From Rhipicephalus microplus (lineage: Eukaryota > Arthropoda > Arachnida > Ixodida > Ixodidae): a stretch of DNA of 64,000 nucleotides. A program made the position numbers and the translations under genes. The notes under the pieces were generated by a model. That model saw only the letters and a list, made by a program, of their open reading frames with translations. It was not told where the DNA came from and did not search any database. Position 1 is the stretch's first letter. Every line of letters begins with the position of its first letter. Shown here one piece after another: positions 10,545 through 20,505 of the stretch. The stretch lies in assembly GCF_043290135.1 (NCBI RefSeq), contig NC_134707.1, forward strand, positions 80,804,987 through 80,868,986, in the 5' to 3' direction.

Positions 10545-10889
10545 ATGATGATATATGGTGTTTTTGGCGCAAGGGCCATTTGTTGGCCAAAGAGCGCCAT
10601 TTCATCTTACTAAAAATATGGACAATGATTGTGATAAGCGGCTGTATAAGGGCCATAAAATTCCTCGCGATAAGGCGGGTAAGAACATACAAGTAATAAA
10701 ATGATTACCATGCCGTGAAAGATGTGTGTGGTGTGAATGATGACAAAAGTTGGTGATAATAAGACGATGGTGGATATGTATGGCATTAGCACAAGTGCCT
10801 CACTCGTTCATACCCTTGCGTCCAAGGGCCGTGAGGCATGTGCTTTCCTGTGTAGCCACCGCAGCAAAAACCTCTCAAGAGAGGTCGTG
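10545..10889 (-). other. LINE B 3' UTR
   Basis: Non-coding stretch between the ORF2 stop and the 3' target-site duplication. It ends in a short CATATATCATCAT run, likely the tail at which reverse transcription initiated. Confidence 0.7.
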
Positions 10890-13538
10890 CTACGGTATGC
10901 CCGGGTATATGATATGAAAATTATGAATTTCCTTTAAAAACGCTAATAGTGATTTGTGACTAAAAAGCGGTTCCCTACCGACGAACATTGCAGGGTGTAA
11001 AGGTATATGTTGTCGGTAGGGTAATGGAAAGTGTTGTTTTCTTACAGTGTCCAATTCTTTGCACTCAATTAAAATGTGAAGAACTGTTAAAGCCTCACCA
11101 CATTTATCACACAATGGTGGGTCCCCACCGGATAAAAGATGTGTGTGTGTCGTGTATGTGTGCCCTATCCTGAGTCTTGTTAGTGTTACCTCTGTTAGAC
11201 GTGATTTTGATACTGGTGGCCAATGGCCAAGGTGTGGCTTGATAACGTGTAGTTTGTTTTGTGTGTGTGTATCCCACTTGCTCTGCCAGTAGTTCCTGAG
11301 GTTTAGTTTGAGAGACGGCTTAAGATCAAGGGCCGGGATTGATATGGATGTAATGGCGGTGCTCTCATGGACGGATGCAGCGAGCTGATCCGCCCTCACG
11401 TTGCCTTGGATCTCACGGTGCCCTGGCACCCAGCACACTACAACATGTTGTTTGTGTGTGTAGAGTGTGCACAAAATGGAGTAAAGTGAGACAAGGACTG
11501 GGTTTTTTTGTTTTTTAAGACTGTGCAGAGCCGTTACCACACTGAGGGAGTCTGTATAAATTACTGCTTTTTGTATTTGTAATTGTTTGATGTGTTTAGC
11601 TGCCACCAGTATCGCGTAAGCTTCCGCTGTGAAGATACTTGTGCGTGGATGTAGAGGGCCAGCATCCGAAAAGGATGGGCCGACAGCAGCGTAGGACACA
11701 GAGGAGTTAGTCTTGGAGGCATCTGTGAAGAACTCAGGACGTGTGTATTTGTGTTGAAGTTCCAGAAAGTGTGTTCGGATATGGGCAATAGGTGCATGTT
11801 TTGTAACCTCTAGGAAAGACACATCGCAGTCTATAGTCTGCCACTGCCACGGTGGCGGGTATGCTACAGGAGCCATTAAACTGTGTTCGAGTGACACTCC
11901 AGTGTCCTCAGCTAGACCCTTCAGGCGAACTGAGAAGGGCTGCCTCATTGAAGGCCTATTTTGAAAAAGAATGGAGCTCGCCAAGTCATTAATAGTAGAG
12001 TATGAGGGGTGCCTCTTGTCTGCTTTCACCTTAAGGAAATATACAAAGGACATGTAGGTTCTTTGCAGATGAAGCGACCACTCATTTGACTCAACGTAAA
12101 GGCTTTCTACGGGGCTGGTGCGAAAAGCACCCGTAGAAAGGCGGATGCCCAGATGGTGCACGGGGTCCAGCATTTTCAAGGCACTTTGAGTGGCAGACTG
12201 ATAGACAACGTCCCCATAATCTAAGCGGGTACGAATAAGGCTTCTATAGAGGTTCATGAGGCATTGCCTATCACTACCCCACGTAGTACGTGACAACACT
12301 TTTATAACATTCATGGCTTTTAAACATTTTGTTTTTAAATACTTTATGTGTGGTACGAAGGTCAACTTGTTGTCCAAGATTAAGCCTAGGAATTTATGCT
12401 CCGCATTCACAGACAGACGTTGGCCGTTCAGTTCAATGTCGGGTTCTGAGTGCATGCCTCTCTTTCGAGAGAACAAGACACACGTGCTTTTTCCTGGGTT
12501 CAGCCGGAATCCGTTTTCCTCTGCCCATTTGGAAACCTTGTTTAAACCTAACTGAACCTGTCGCTCACACATTGCTAGGTTGCATGACTTAAAGCCAAGC
12601 TGGACGTCATCGACATATGTGGAATAGAACATGTTGCGGGGGATGGACAGGTGCAAGGAATTCATTTTTATAATAAAAAGTGTACAACTAAGTACACCAC
12701 CTTGCGGTACTCCAGTTTCTTGCACAAATATTTGGGAGAGAGTACTGCCCACACGGACGCGGAATTTCCGATTGGACAAGTAACTCTCGATTATGGAAAG
12801 CATTCTACCGCGCACACCCAGGTGAAACAAGTCTCTTAACATCCCAAAACGCCATGTTGTGTCGTAAGCCTTCTCGATATCGAGAAACACTGAGAGGAAG
12901 TATTGTTTGTGGAGAAAAGCGTCTCGGATCTGTGCCTCGATACGCACCAGATGGTCGGTGGTGGATCTACCCTCCCGAAACCCACACTGAAATTGGTCGA
13001 GCAGATGGTGTGTTTCAAGGAAATGTAAAAGTCGGCGGTTTATCATTTTTTCAAAAAGTTTACAAACGCAGCTGGTTAGTGCAATGGGCCTGTAACTTGA
13101 AACTGAGGAAGGGTCCTTGCCCTGTTTCAAAATAGGGATAACAATAGCCTCTTTCCAAGAAGCAGGGATGGTACCTGAAAGCCAGATAGCATTGTATAGA
13201 GAGAGTAAAGTTTTTCGCGTTTCGAGCGGCAAGTTTTTCAACATTTCATATGTGACACGGTCGTAGCCTGGAGCGGAATTATTGCAAGAGTTTAGTGATG
13301 TTTGTAGCTCAGCTAAGTTGAAAGGTTGGTTGTATTCCTCGTAATTTGTGCACTTGGATTCTAGTTTCTGCTTTTCTATCTTTGCTTTGTGTCTTTGGAA
13401 AGCTTCAGTGTAGTGTGACGAGCTAGACACCTGCTCGTAGTGTGCACCGAGGAAGTTCGCTTGATCTTCCAGGCTATCACCTTGTGTGTTTACGAGTGGG
13501 AGTGAGTGTACTTGTCTTCCTGCTACCCTACGAACCAT
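10890..13538 (-). CDS. LINE B ORF2: reverse transcriptase and RNase H
   Basis: An 882-residue frame. RT motifs: VFLDIEKAYDTTW (motif A), ETGVPQGGVLSCTLF (motif B) and TYVDDVQLGF (catalytic YVDD). RNase H follows with PEFFTDASKTN, FTAEAYAILVA, YTDSLSVVTAL and WVPGHREIQGNVRADQLA, so the acidic residues are present. The C-terminus has CDKCGEALTVLHILIEC, a CCHC-like zinc motif. The same frame is open upstream to about 13581, where it meets the endonuclease frame at a T-run. This enzyme would carry out target-primed reverse transcription of LINE B RNA. Apart from that junction, no stop or frameshift is seen. Confidence 0.9.
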   Translation of the reverse strand: MVRRVAGRQVHSLPLVNTQGDSLEDQANFLGAHYEQVSSSSHYTEAFQRHKAKIEKQKLESKCTNYEEYNQPFNLAELQTSLNSCNNSAPGYDRVTYEMLKNLPLETRKTLLSLYNAIWLSGTIPASWKEAIVIPILKQGKDPSSVSSYRPIALTSCVCKLFEKMINRRLLHFLETHHLLDQFQCGFREGRSTTDHLVRIEAQIRDAFLHKQYFLSVFLDIEKAYDTTWRFGMLRDLFHLGVRGRMLSIIESYLSNRKFRVRVGSTLSQIFVQETGVPQGGVLSCTLFIIKMNSLHLSIPRNMFYSTYVDDVQLGFKSCNLAMCERQVQLGLNKVSKWAEENGFRLNPGKSTCVLFSRKRGMHSEPDIELNGQRLSVNAEHKFLGLILDNKLTFVPHIKYLKTKCLKAMNVIKVLSRTTWGSDRQCLMNLYRSLIRTRLDYGDVVYQSATQSALKMLDPVHHLGIRLSTGAFRTSPVESLYVESNEWSLHLQRTYMSFVYFLKVKADKRHPSYSTINDLASSILFQNRPSMRQPFSVRLKGLAEDTGVSLEHSLMAPVAYPPPWQWQTIDCDVSFLEVTKHAPIAHIRTHFLELQHKYTRPEFFTDASKTNSSVSYAAVGPSFSDAGPLHPRTSIFTAEAYAILVAAKHIKQLQIQKAVIYTDSLSVVTALHSLKKQKNPVLVSLYSILCTLYTHKQHVVVCWVPGHREIQGNVRADQLAASVHESTAITSISIPALDLKPSLKLNLRNYWQSKWDTHTQNKLHVIKPHLGHWPPVSKSRLTEVTLTRLRIGHTYTTHTHLLSGGDPPLCDKCGEALTVLHILIECKELDTVRKQHFPLPYRQHIPLHPAMFVGREPLFSHKSLLAFLKEIHNFHIIYPGIP

Positions 13539-13548
13539 GTTCCAGACT

Positions 13549-14643
13549 TTAGCCTCTTGTGTATATGAATTTATCCCTGATAAAAAACTTGTGCCAGCTT
13601 TCTTTTCTGGCCTGCCGACGCGTTCTCCTGCCTCGAGATTTTATTTTTCTAAAGCTCTCAAGGTTTTCCGCTGTCGGCGAGTTCCGCAGCAACCTCCATG
13701 CCCTGTTCTGTTCCTTTCGCGCATTCTGGCACTCAGTGTTCCACCACGGAACGTGTCGTTTGCCGGGCAGTCCAGATGTTTGTGGAATGCACTTGGTTGC
13801 TGCGTCAGTAAGAAAAGCCGTGAAGTACTGCACAGCTTCATCTATGCCTAACCCGCATATGTCAGTCCAATTTAGGTGAGTAAGCTTTTGAAATCGTTCC
13901 CAGTTGGCTTTGTTTACCAGCCATTTGGGAACATGTGGAGGACATTCATTTGTTATTGGTGTACTCAAAACTAAAGGGAAATGGTCACTTCCGTATGGAT
14001 TATTTATGACTTTCCACTGAAGTAATGGTACAAGTGAAGGAGATGCGATACTGAGGTCTATGGAAGAGTAAGTTTTGTTGGCAAGGTTATAGTATGTTGC
14101 CTCTTTCCTATTCAACAGACAAGCACCCGATGAAAGGAGGAATTTTTCAATGAGACGACCTCGGGCATCACAGCGAGAGTCACCCCACAGACCATTATGT
14201 GCGTTCAGGTCCCCAAGGACCAGATAAGGTTCAGGTAGTTCGTCGATTAAAGACTGGAATTGAAGTTTTTCGAGACGGTGGTGCGGAGGTATGTACAAAG
14301 AGCAAACAGTGACAAGTTTGTTTAGAATAACTGCTCGGACAGCCACCGCCTCGAGGGAAGTTTGAAGGGGTAGTTGTGTGCATGCTATACCTTGGCTTAC
14401 TATAACCGCTACACCACCGGATGGTAGCATGGCATCATCTCTATCCTTTCGGAAGATTATATAGTTACGTAAAAAGTTTGTGTTAGTTCGTTTTAAGTGT
14501 GTCTCCTGTACACAAAGCACTCTTGGATTGTGTTCATGGAGGAGTTCTTGTAAGTCATCGAGGTTTCGAAGAAGGCCTCGGATGTTCCACTGTAATATTT
14601 CTGTCTGCATATTTAAACAAGAGAGATGCTGCTGTGTGTACAA
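13549..14643 (-). CDS. LINE B ORF2: APE-type endonuclease, frameshifted from the RT
   Basis: A 364-residue frame with ILQWNIRGLLRNLDDL at the N-terminus, VLCVQETHL (catalytic Glu), VLGDLNAHNGLWGD, SSIDLSIASP and NPYGSDHFPLVLS (SDH motif), the usual order of apurinic-like endonucleases in LINEs. Near 13582-13587 a run of six T on the - strand ends this frame; the RT frame is offset by one base from the same point. One extra T would explain the break, either a real mutation or a sequencing error in a homopolymer. The start lies about 30 bp after the ORF1 stop. Confidence 0.88.
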   Translation of the reverse strand: MYTQQHLSCLNMQTEILQWNIRGLLRNLDDLQELLHEHNPRVLCVQETHLKRTNTNFLRNYIIFRKDRDDAMLPSGGVAVIVSQGIACTQLPLQTSLEAVAVRAVILNKLVTVCSLYIPPHHRLEKLQFQSLIDELPEPYLVLGDLNAHNGLWGDSRCDARGRLIEKFLLSSGACLLNRKEATYYNLANKTYSSIDLSIASPSLVPLLQWKVINNPYGSDHFPLVLSTPITNECPPHVPKWLVNKANWERFQKLTHLNWTDICGLGIDEAVQYFTAFLTDAATKCIPQTSGLPGKRHVPWWNTECQNARKEQNRAWRLLRNSPTAENLESFRKIKSRGRRTRRQARKESWHKFFIRDKFIYTRG

Positions 14644-14675
14644 AGAGTATCCTGTGTTGGAGTGAGGTCAATAAT

Positions 14676-15860
14676 TCAGGTGGCAGGACGGTCGTCCGGC
14701 CCCGTTATTGGTTTTTTATTTTTCTTAACGCGCTCCAAGGAGGCGCGCCGCTCTTTTGGTACCAAGGGTACCGTTGTATCCATTGCCTCCGCAGAGGCAC
14801 TGGTTGCCCGCACATGCGAGCTGGTGGTTCGGATTTTAGGCCTCGCCTGGTGTGGGGAGGCCTTGAGACCAGAGGACCCTGGAGTCTCCGGCCTCAATTC
14901 GCTAGGCGGCGGAGTAGACTGAACTACTGCCGCCTTGGGGGCAGGTGCCACAGCCGTCGGCTCGCTCTGCGCTGGCCGAAGGAGTGACGAGGGCTGCTGC
15001 GGCGTTGCCCCCTGACGCGCCGCATCAGCATATGTAGCGCCATAAAATGGCGACACTCTTCGTCTTGCTTCCTTAAATGTAATATTTTCTTTAATTTTCA
15101 ATGTGATAATTTCTTTTTCTTTTTTCCAAAATGAGCAAGACCGTGAGTATGCGGCATGATTTCCGCCACAGTTCACACAGTGTGATGGTTCTTCGCAATT
15201 GTCAGAGTTGTGGCCTGACACTCCACATTGTGCACAAGTTTGGTGACCACGACAGCTTTGTGAGCCGTGGCCATACTTCTGGCATTTGAAACAACGACGT
15301 GGGTTAGGTATGTATGGTCTGATCGACGTCTTAGTGTAGCCTGTTTGAATACTTTCTGGGAGATTACTGGAAGCGAACGTGAGTATTAGGTGTTTTGTTG
15401 GTGTTGCCTTGTTGTCTCTTCTAATGGTGATCCTTTGTACATTGGTCACATTCTGACTCTTCCACCCCTCCAGAAGTTCCTCTTCAGTCAAGCTGAGCAA
15501 ATCAGCATCAGATACTACTCCACGGGTTGTGTTCATGGATCTGTGTGGCGTTACAGTGATGGGAGTGTCACCAAAAGTTGAAAGATTCTGTAGCTTTTCG
15601 AACTGTTCTTTTTTTCGGACTTCAAGGAGGAGGTCTCCGCTGGCCATTTTGGTAACTTTGTACCCGGCTCCAAGAGTTTCTGTGAGACATCTGGCTACTA
15701 CAAAGGGTGATACGGTTCTGGCTTGCTTGCTGCTTATTTCACTATGTATAACATGAAAATGGGGGAAGTTTTCACTTGATTGGTTGAAAAAGCCTAAGTC
15801 TTCGGTGCGTACACGCTTTAAGGCGGTACGATCACTTAATAGGGGAAATGCTTTATGCAT
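14676..15860 (-). CDS. LINE B ORF1: nucleic-acid-binding Gag-like protein
   Basis: A 394-residue intact frame. The middle carries three CCHC zinc knuckles in a row (CFKCQKYGHGSQSC, CAQCGVSGHNSDNC, CVNCGGNHAAYSRSC; roughly residues 188-243), the standard ORF1 arrangement in I-like elements. The N-terminal part (VSPFVVARCLTETLG, LLLEVRKKEQFEKLQ) resembles an RRM-like fold used for RNA binding. The C-terminus is rich in Pro, Ala and Thr. The protein would coat element RNA in a ribonucleoprotein with ORF2. Confidence 0.9.
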   Translation of the reverse strand: MHKAFPLLSDRTALKRVRTEDLGFFNQSSENFPHFHVIHSEISSKQARTVSPFVVARCLTETLGAGYKVTKMASGDLLLEVRKKEQFEKLQNLSTFGDTPITVTPHRSMNTTRGVVSDADLLSLTEEELLEGWKSQNVTNVQRITIRRDNKATPTKHLILTFASSNLPESIQTGYTKTSIRPYIPNPRRCFKCQKYGHGSQSCRGHQTCAQCGVSGHNSDNCEEPSHCVNCGGNHAAYSRSCSFWKKEKEIITLKIKENITFKEARRRVSPFYGATYADAARQGATPQQPSSLLRPAQSEPTAVAPAPKAAVVQSTPPPSELRPETPGSSGLKASPHQARPKIRTTSSHVRATSASAEAMDTTVPLVPKERRASLERVKKNKKPITGPDDRPAT

Positions 15861-16389
15861 GCCAGTTTAATTTTCTTCAGAAGCGTTGGCGGCCACCCAC
15901 CACGGAGCCCAACAAGGGGACGCTACAAGTTTGTGGATGCTAAAACCTGCAGACGCCAGCCGTACAACGCTACTATAACCCAATGCGCCTAGACCAAGGT
16001 AGGCTATTTGCACAGGGTTAACCCTCGCCGCCAGGAAGTTTGGAAGTAAACAGAAGAGAGTAGAAGACAGGACAGATAAACAGTAAGAGATAAAGACGAA
16101 GATGTAGGGAGAGAGAGATAGGAAAAGGCGACTGCCGATTTCCCCTGGGTGGGTCAGCCCAGGGGTGCCGTCTACGTGAAGCCGGGGCCAAAGGGGTGTG
16201 TTGCCTCTGCCGGGGGGCCTTAAAGGTCCAAGCACCCAGCGTCGGCTCAACCCCCAGGATCCCCTTTTCCCCGGACACGGCAAAGCCACGCACGGCTAGG
16301 CGTGGGAGGGAGTCAAAACTCCCCCGTTAGCTCGGGTCCGTGGTGCCGCTACACACCAAACGCCTACTTGCGCAGGCGCCCCTGCGGGG
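15861..16389 (-). other. LINE B 5' UTR
   Basis: About 530 bp, GC-rich in its outer half, between the 5' end fixed by the target-site duplication and the ORF1 ATG. The LINE A ORF1 frame reads into its first 90 bases by chance. An internal promoter is expected in this class but no motif was identified. Confidence 0.7.
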
Positions 16390-16403
16390 CTAGATCGCTT
16401 CAG

Positions 16404-17918
16404 GGACCTAGGGTCCAAATCCATGTCATCGGAACCTATTGTATATGCAGCTTTGTCCTCACTTAGACTCTGTATATCTACTGCAGAAGGTGCTGCAGAC
16501 GGAGAATACGATGCTGCGGTTTCAAATTCCTCATTTTGGCTGTGGACGCCTATTGCAGAGGCTCCTGCGGGTGGATAATACGATTGCGCAGTTTCAGATT
16601 CACCGTCAGCTATTGGTCGTGAACTCTCAACATGTTGGGATACTAGGCCTGATTCTCCCGTTGTACCAAATATGCGAGTCATCTGGTTAGCCAAAGTTTG
16701 AGATAGAGAATCGCAAAGGTTAGAAGTCAGTCGTTCCGTGGCTTTTTCTAGAGCCTTTACTATGGCCTCCGCTATATTCAGGGAAATTGACCCATTTATT
16801 ACCGAGAGATGTCGTGCTGCAACACTGGCATACCCCTGAGTTCTAGCCTGTATTTCCGCTTGGTCTTCTCGTCGAGAACAGCGCCTACGCCCTATAATTT
16901 CAAGAATTAGCATTTATCGAGCCTTTGCTGAGGAATCAGGATTATCTGCACAGTGTTGTTCGTTGCAGAGACAACATTTCTCTTCTTTAGCTCTGCAGTA
17001 ATTTGTTTCGTGGTTGTCACCACACACTCGGCATCTGAGTTCTGACCTGCATCCTTTAATAGTGTGACCGTATCGCCAGCACTTCGTACACTGGAGTGGT
17101 CGCGGTGATAGCGGTTCCATTCTGTATATTAGTGGCCATGCCTTGATTTCGCTTGGGAGATTCGCTCCAGCAAAGGTTACAATTACCGACTCAGTCGGCG
17201 TCTTTTGCTTCTCTACCAGTCGTGCACACCTATAAACGGAGATAGCACCAGTCACGGCAAACATCTCTAATACCTCAGACGGGGTCAAGTTAACATCGAC
17301 ACCGCGAACAATACCTTTCACACATGCCTGATGCGGGAAAATAAAGGCGCTCACCGGATTGGTCGCGAAACTCGAGCACTTCAATAGGTCTTGGACACAG
17401 AGCTGATCAGATGAAAAACATAGAATACCACCTCTGCCGAACTGGCAGACCTCTGTGATGCTGTGATTCTTTGATTGATTTGTGGGGCTTAACGTCCCAA
17501 AACCACCATTTGATTATGAGAGACGCCGTAGTAGAGGGCTCCGGAAATTTTGACCACCTGGGGTTCTTTAACGTGCACCCAAATCTGAGCACACGGGCCT
17601 ACAACATTTCCTCTATCAGAAATGCAGCCGCCGCAGCCGGGATTTGAACCCGCGACCTGCGGGTCAGCAGCCGAGTACCTTAGCCACTAGACCACCGTGG
17701 CGGGGCCCTGTGATGCTGTGAAAGTGAGATGTCGCAGCTCTAAGCTCCGCCTGCACCACTTTCGGATTCTTCATCCGAATGAAGCCGTCATTGCTAGGGA
17801 CGAGGGCCACAGGAACTGTGGGAATGCCGTTGCGCAGGAACTGATCCACTGGCTTTTCCTGTGGCGGAAGTGAAGCAGACCAGAGGCAAGCTCCTGGTCC
17901 AGGTGAAGAAAACGGCAT
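16404..17918 (-). pseudogene. LINE A ORF1 (CCHC Gag-like), broken by SINE and stop
   Basis: The frame likely starts at the ATG at 17918 (MPFSSPGPGACLW) and is cut by the SINE at 17467-17707. It resumes with KGIVRGVDVNLTPSEVLEMF and then CCHC knuckles CTKCWRYGHTIKGC, CRVCGDNHETNYC and CCLCNEQHC. A stop (TAA, 16914-16916) lies in frame; coding-like sequence continues beyond it (RRCSRREDQAEIQARTQGYA, DMDLDPRSLKR) to the LINE B target site. The last codons are on the far side of LINE B, near 10500-10530. The role would be RNA binding in the element's particle. Confidence 0.8.
17467..17707 (-). mobile_element. tRNA-derived SINE inside LINE A ORF1
   Basis: On the - strand the head has pol III box A-like (TGGTCTAGTGGCTAAGG) and box B-like (GGTTCAAATCC) signals, followed by the family body. 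It is flanked by a perfect 14-bp duplication CTGTGATGCTGTGA (17453-17466 and 17708-17721). The same family occurs at 22726, 28620 and 57061. It resembles Ruka-type SINEs described in ticks; that name is an inference. Confidence 0.93.
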
Positions 17919-18599
17919 CTAAGTGTTCTTTTTAGCGCTAAAAGCGCTTACTTAGCTGTAAAAGCTCTATAGGAACACCTAATAAAGACAAAGAAACCAC
18001 AGCCACTACAAAAACTTAGCCCGAAACCCTAGAGCAAGCATGACCAGCTACTTGCGTGTTCGAGCGTTCCAGGCGCGATCCTGGTTCAGCGCACCATTCC
18101 CTTCTTCTTCTCCTCCTTCTTCTTCTTCTTTCGTTGTGTTTATCTTTTTTTGTACATCATCATGAAAGTCATCCTCATTAAAAAGCATTAACTTCTTCTT
18201 GGTCGTCTTTACCTATCTGCAGCAGCAGGCATATAAGGACCAAAAAACGTTACATCACCAACCACTGAGGTAGGCGAGTGGCTTGGGCATTGTGCTGCTC
18301 GGCCCCATTTGACGGGATGAAACCCGGCCTCGGGGGCCGTATAAAGGTGGAGACTGTTCACAAAAAAGCCCGTTGTTACGCCCTGTAGTCCTCCATAGCA
18401 GGGTATTGTTAATTTTGACTTGTTAAGTTTCTGTTTGAAGATAGGGCAATGGATTCGTGCCACGAACTGCGGCTTCAAAGGACAAACGAAATCGAGAGGC
18501 AGGCAGGCAGTAATGGGCGAAATCTTAAATTCTAGACGTTTTGTGCTACTTAATGCGACAATATAGCCGTGGGAGCGTTGAGGAAGATGTTAACAGGGA
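17919..18599. other. gene-free spacer between the two LINE A copies
   Basis: Probably LINE A 5' UTR up to about 18090, then a short CTT/CTC tract (18103-18130) and unassigned sequence. No convincing gene is seen. Confidence 0.5.
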
Positions 18600-19035
18600 G
18601 AGCTCTTAACGGCAAGAGCCAAGTGTGTATATTGCATGTAGAATTGGCCGATATTGCAATTCGGATGTATATTGTTTTCTGGCGTTCCGGCTTACACAGT
18701 TCAATCGCTGATTCTGTTAGAACGCGAATCATTACGCTTATGCCTGGGGCTATACCTAAATATGTTGCGAACAACATCCCATATGAAGAATCCAGCCTGC
18801 CTCCTCTTATCAAATGGTTTCATATTCTAACAGTACGAACATTTCTAAAAATCTATGCACCACCTCAGAGGAGATCACAGTATGTGTTCATTAACCAGCA
18901 GGCCTGATTTTTCAACCACCAATGGTCTAAATTGCGGTGCCCTCAAGTTATTTTTACACAGAAACTTTTGGACTCCTTCAGAGTCAACCGTTGGGAAGTA
19001 CTTGTATTCAACACTGTAGATGCAATCATGGTTGA
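18600..19035 (+). pseudogene. second LINE A-family copy, 5' piece (end of RT)
   Basis: The + strand encodes SLPPLIKWFHILTVRTFLKI followed by YAPPQRRSQYVFI, closely parallel to LINE A's RLPTLLCRFRILTVQAFLKF and YSLPERRSQYAFI, so it is the same family in the opposite orientation. Frames change several times and the fragment is 5' truncated. It continues at 20506 after an inserted CR1-like LINE. Confidence 0.75.
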
Positions 19036-19074
19036 GATTAATTAATTAATTAATTTATTTATTTATTTATTTTT

Positions 19075-19117
<43 letters not shown>

Positions 19118-20505
19118 TTTGTTTATTTATTTATTTATTTATTTATTTAGTTAGTTATTTATAGAATACTGCGGACAAAAAGTCCAAGCAGGGTGAGCAT
19201 ACATCAAACACACTTATTAACAGAATGAAACAAGGTTACAAAGCGTTTTTTACACAATTTCTTTGCATATAAGACAGAGAGGTTATGATTTTAAAGAAGA
19301 GTAAAAATTGAACAACAAGGTGATAATACCATTCTAAGGAAGTCATGGAAGACTAGTATTTACACAAATGGTCAAGGGCGTTGAGGAAATGCTTCGGTTA
19401 GTTTATTCCAATCATTTATTGTTTGAGGGAAGAAGGAGTACCGAAAAGTATGAGTCCTTGTGAAGATTGACGTTAGGGAATAAGGATAGTGGTGCCGAGT
19501 GAGTCTGCTTAACAAGGGGGATACGTATGCTGCAGTGTCTAAGGGTATCCTGTGATTTACTATGTCTGAAAGAAACTGTAGCCGACTTTTTTTTTTCTTC
19601 GAATTTGTAGCAGTTCTATACCATTTGCCGTTAGTGATGCACTGGGGGAGTCGGTTGACATAAATTTACTATATATGAATCGTACTGCTTTTCTTTGACT
19701 TCTTTCTAGGTTTTGAACGTTAATTTTTTGTGTGGGGATCCCAAATTATGGAGGCGTATTCAAGTTTAAGCCTAAATAAGGAAAAGTAGGAGGGGTGTTT
19801 AACACTAGGCGGAGCATTCTTGAGCTTGTGTCGAAAAAGGCATAATTTACGGAAAGCGCCAGAGCAGATGTTATTTATGTGCAAATTCCGGGATAAGGTG
19901 CTTGTTAACGTTAAGCCTAAGTATTTATAGGAGGCTACTGTAAGTAAAGGTGCTTCAGCTAAATTGTATGTGTAGTCTAATGGGACTTTTTTGCGTGGTA
20001 TGGTGAGATACATTTGTTTGCATTAAGAAGCATTCCCCATTGTTTACACCATTTTGATACAATGCCTAAGTCAGTATTAAGGTCACATTGGTCACTAATG
20101 CAGGTTACATCTCTAAACAAAACACAATCGTCAGCAAATAGACGAATTTGTACCGGGGTTCTAATTACATCGACAATGTCATTAATGTTTACCAGAAACA
20201 GAAGGGGGCCTAGTACGCTCCCCTGCGGAACGCCAGAAGTCACTGGAAGGCAGCCCGATTGTTTTTCTCTTACCTGAACATATTGGTTGCGATTGAGTAG
20301 ATAAGCTGAGATCCAGGAGATGAATAATTCTGGTATGCCAACTAACCGAAGCTTTATAACTAGTTTATCGTGTGGAACTGTGTCGAATGTTTTACTGTAG
20401 TCTAAGAATTTTACATCAATTTGGCCGTTAGCATCAAGACAAGCTGCAAAGGTATGAACGTTAGTAACCAATTGTGTTGTTGTAAAAAATCCTTTTCGAA
20501 ACCCA
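19036..20505 (-). mobile_element. CR1-like LINE fragment inserted in the LINE A copy
   Basis: The - strand encodes RT sequence: VKFLDYSKTFDTVPHDKL (motif A), TSGVPQGSVLGPLLF (motif B) and IRLFADDCVLF (FADD catalytic motif), then LTVASYKYLGLTLTSTLS and YFSLFRLKLEYASIIWDP, typical of CR1/L2-type elements. The 3' end is an AAAT-type microsatellite (on the + strand ATTT, 19040-19155). The 5' part (ORF1, endonuclease) is missing. Frame changes near 20010 and beyond 19720 show that it is inactive. Boundaries are placed where LINE A-family sequence stops and resumes. Confidence 0.8.
19040..19155. repeat. (ATTT)n microsatellite
   Basis: ATTA then ATTT tetranucleotide repeats, most likely grown from the 3' tail of the CR1-like LINE on the - strand. 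Confidence 0.95.

Larger units (their letters stand above)
10545..16389 (-). mobile_element. LINE B: near-complete non-LTR retrotransposon
   Basis: A 5845-bp element with a 5' UTR (16389-15861), ORF1 (15860-14676), ORF2 (14643-10890) and a 3' UTR of about 345 bp. It is bounded by a perfect 14-bp duplication CTAGATCGCTTCAG (10531-10544 and 16390-16403), part of the LINE A ORF1 end, which gives exact ends. The 3' end carries a short ATCATCAT-like tail rather than poly-A. ORF1 with three CCHC knuckles and ORF2 with endonuclease, RT and RNase H fit the I group in the broad sense. Only one coding break was found, a single extra base in a homopolymer. Confidence 0.92.
1064..17918 (-). mobile_element. 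LINE A: non-LTR retrotransposon broken by three nested insertions
   Basis: Reading down the - strand, pieces of a single element occur in the correct order: ORF1 with CCHC knuckles (17918 to 16404), the ORF1 end and APE endonuclease (10530 to 9686), the RT N-terminus (to 8934), and the RT core, RNase H and C-terminal zinc motif (3238 to 1064). They are separated exactly by a SINE (17467-17707), LINE B (10545-16389) and Gypsy-1 (3239-8928), each bounded by a target-site duplication that lies within LINE A sequence. The domain order EN-RT-RNase H with a CCHC ORF1 fits the I group of LINEs in the broad sense. The element carries stops and frameshifts and is dead. Outer ends are approximate: the 5' end may extend to about 18090, the 3' end to about 1030. 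Confidence 0.85.
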
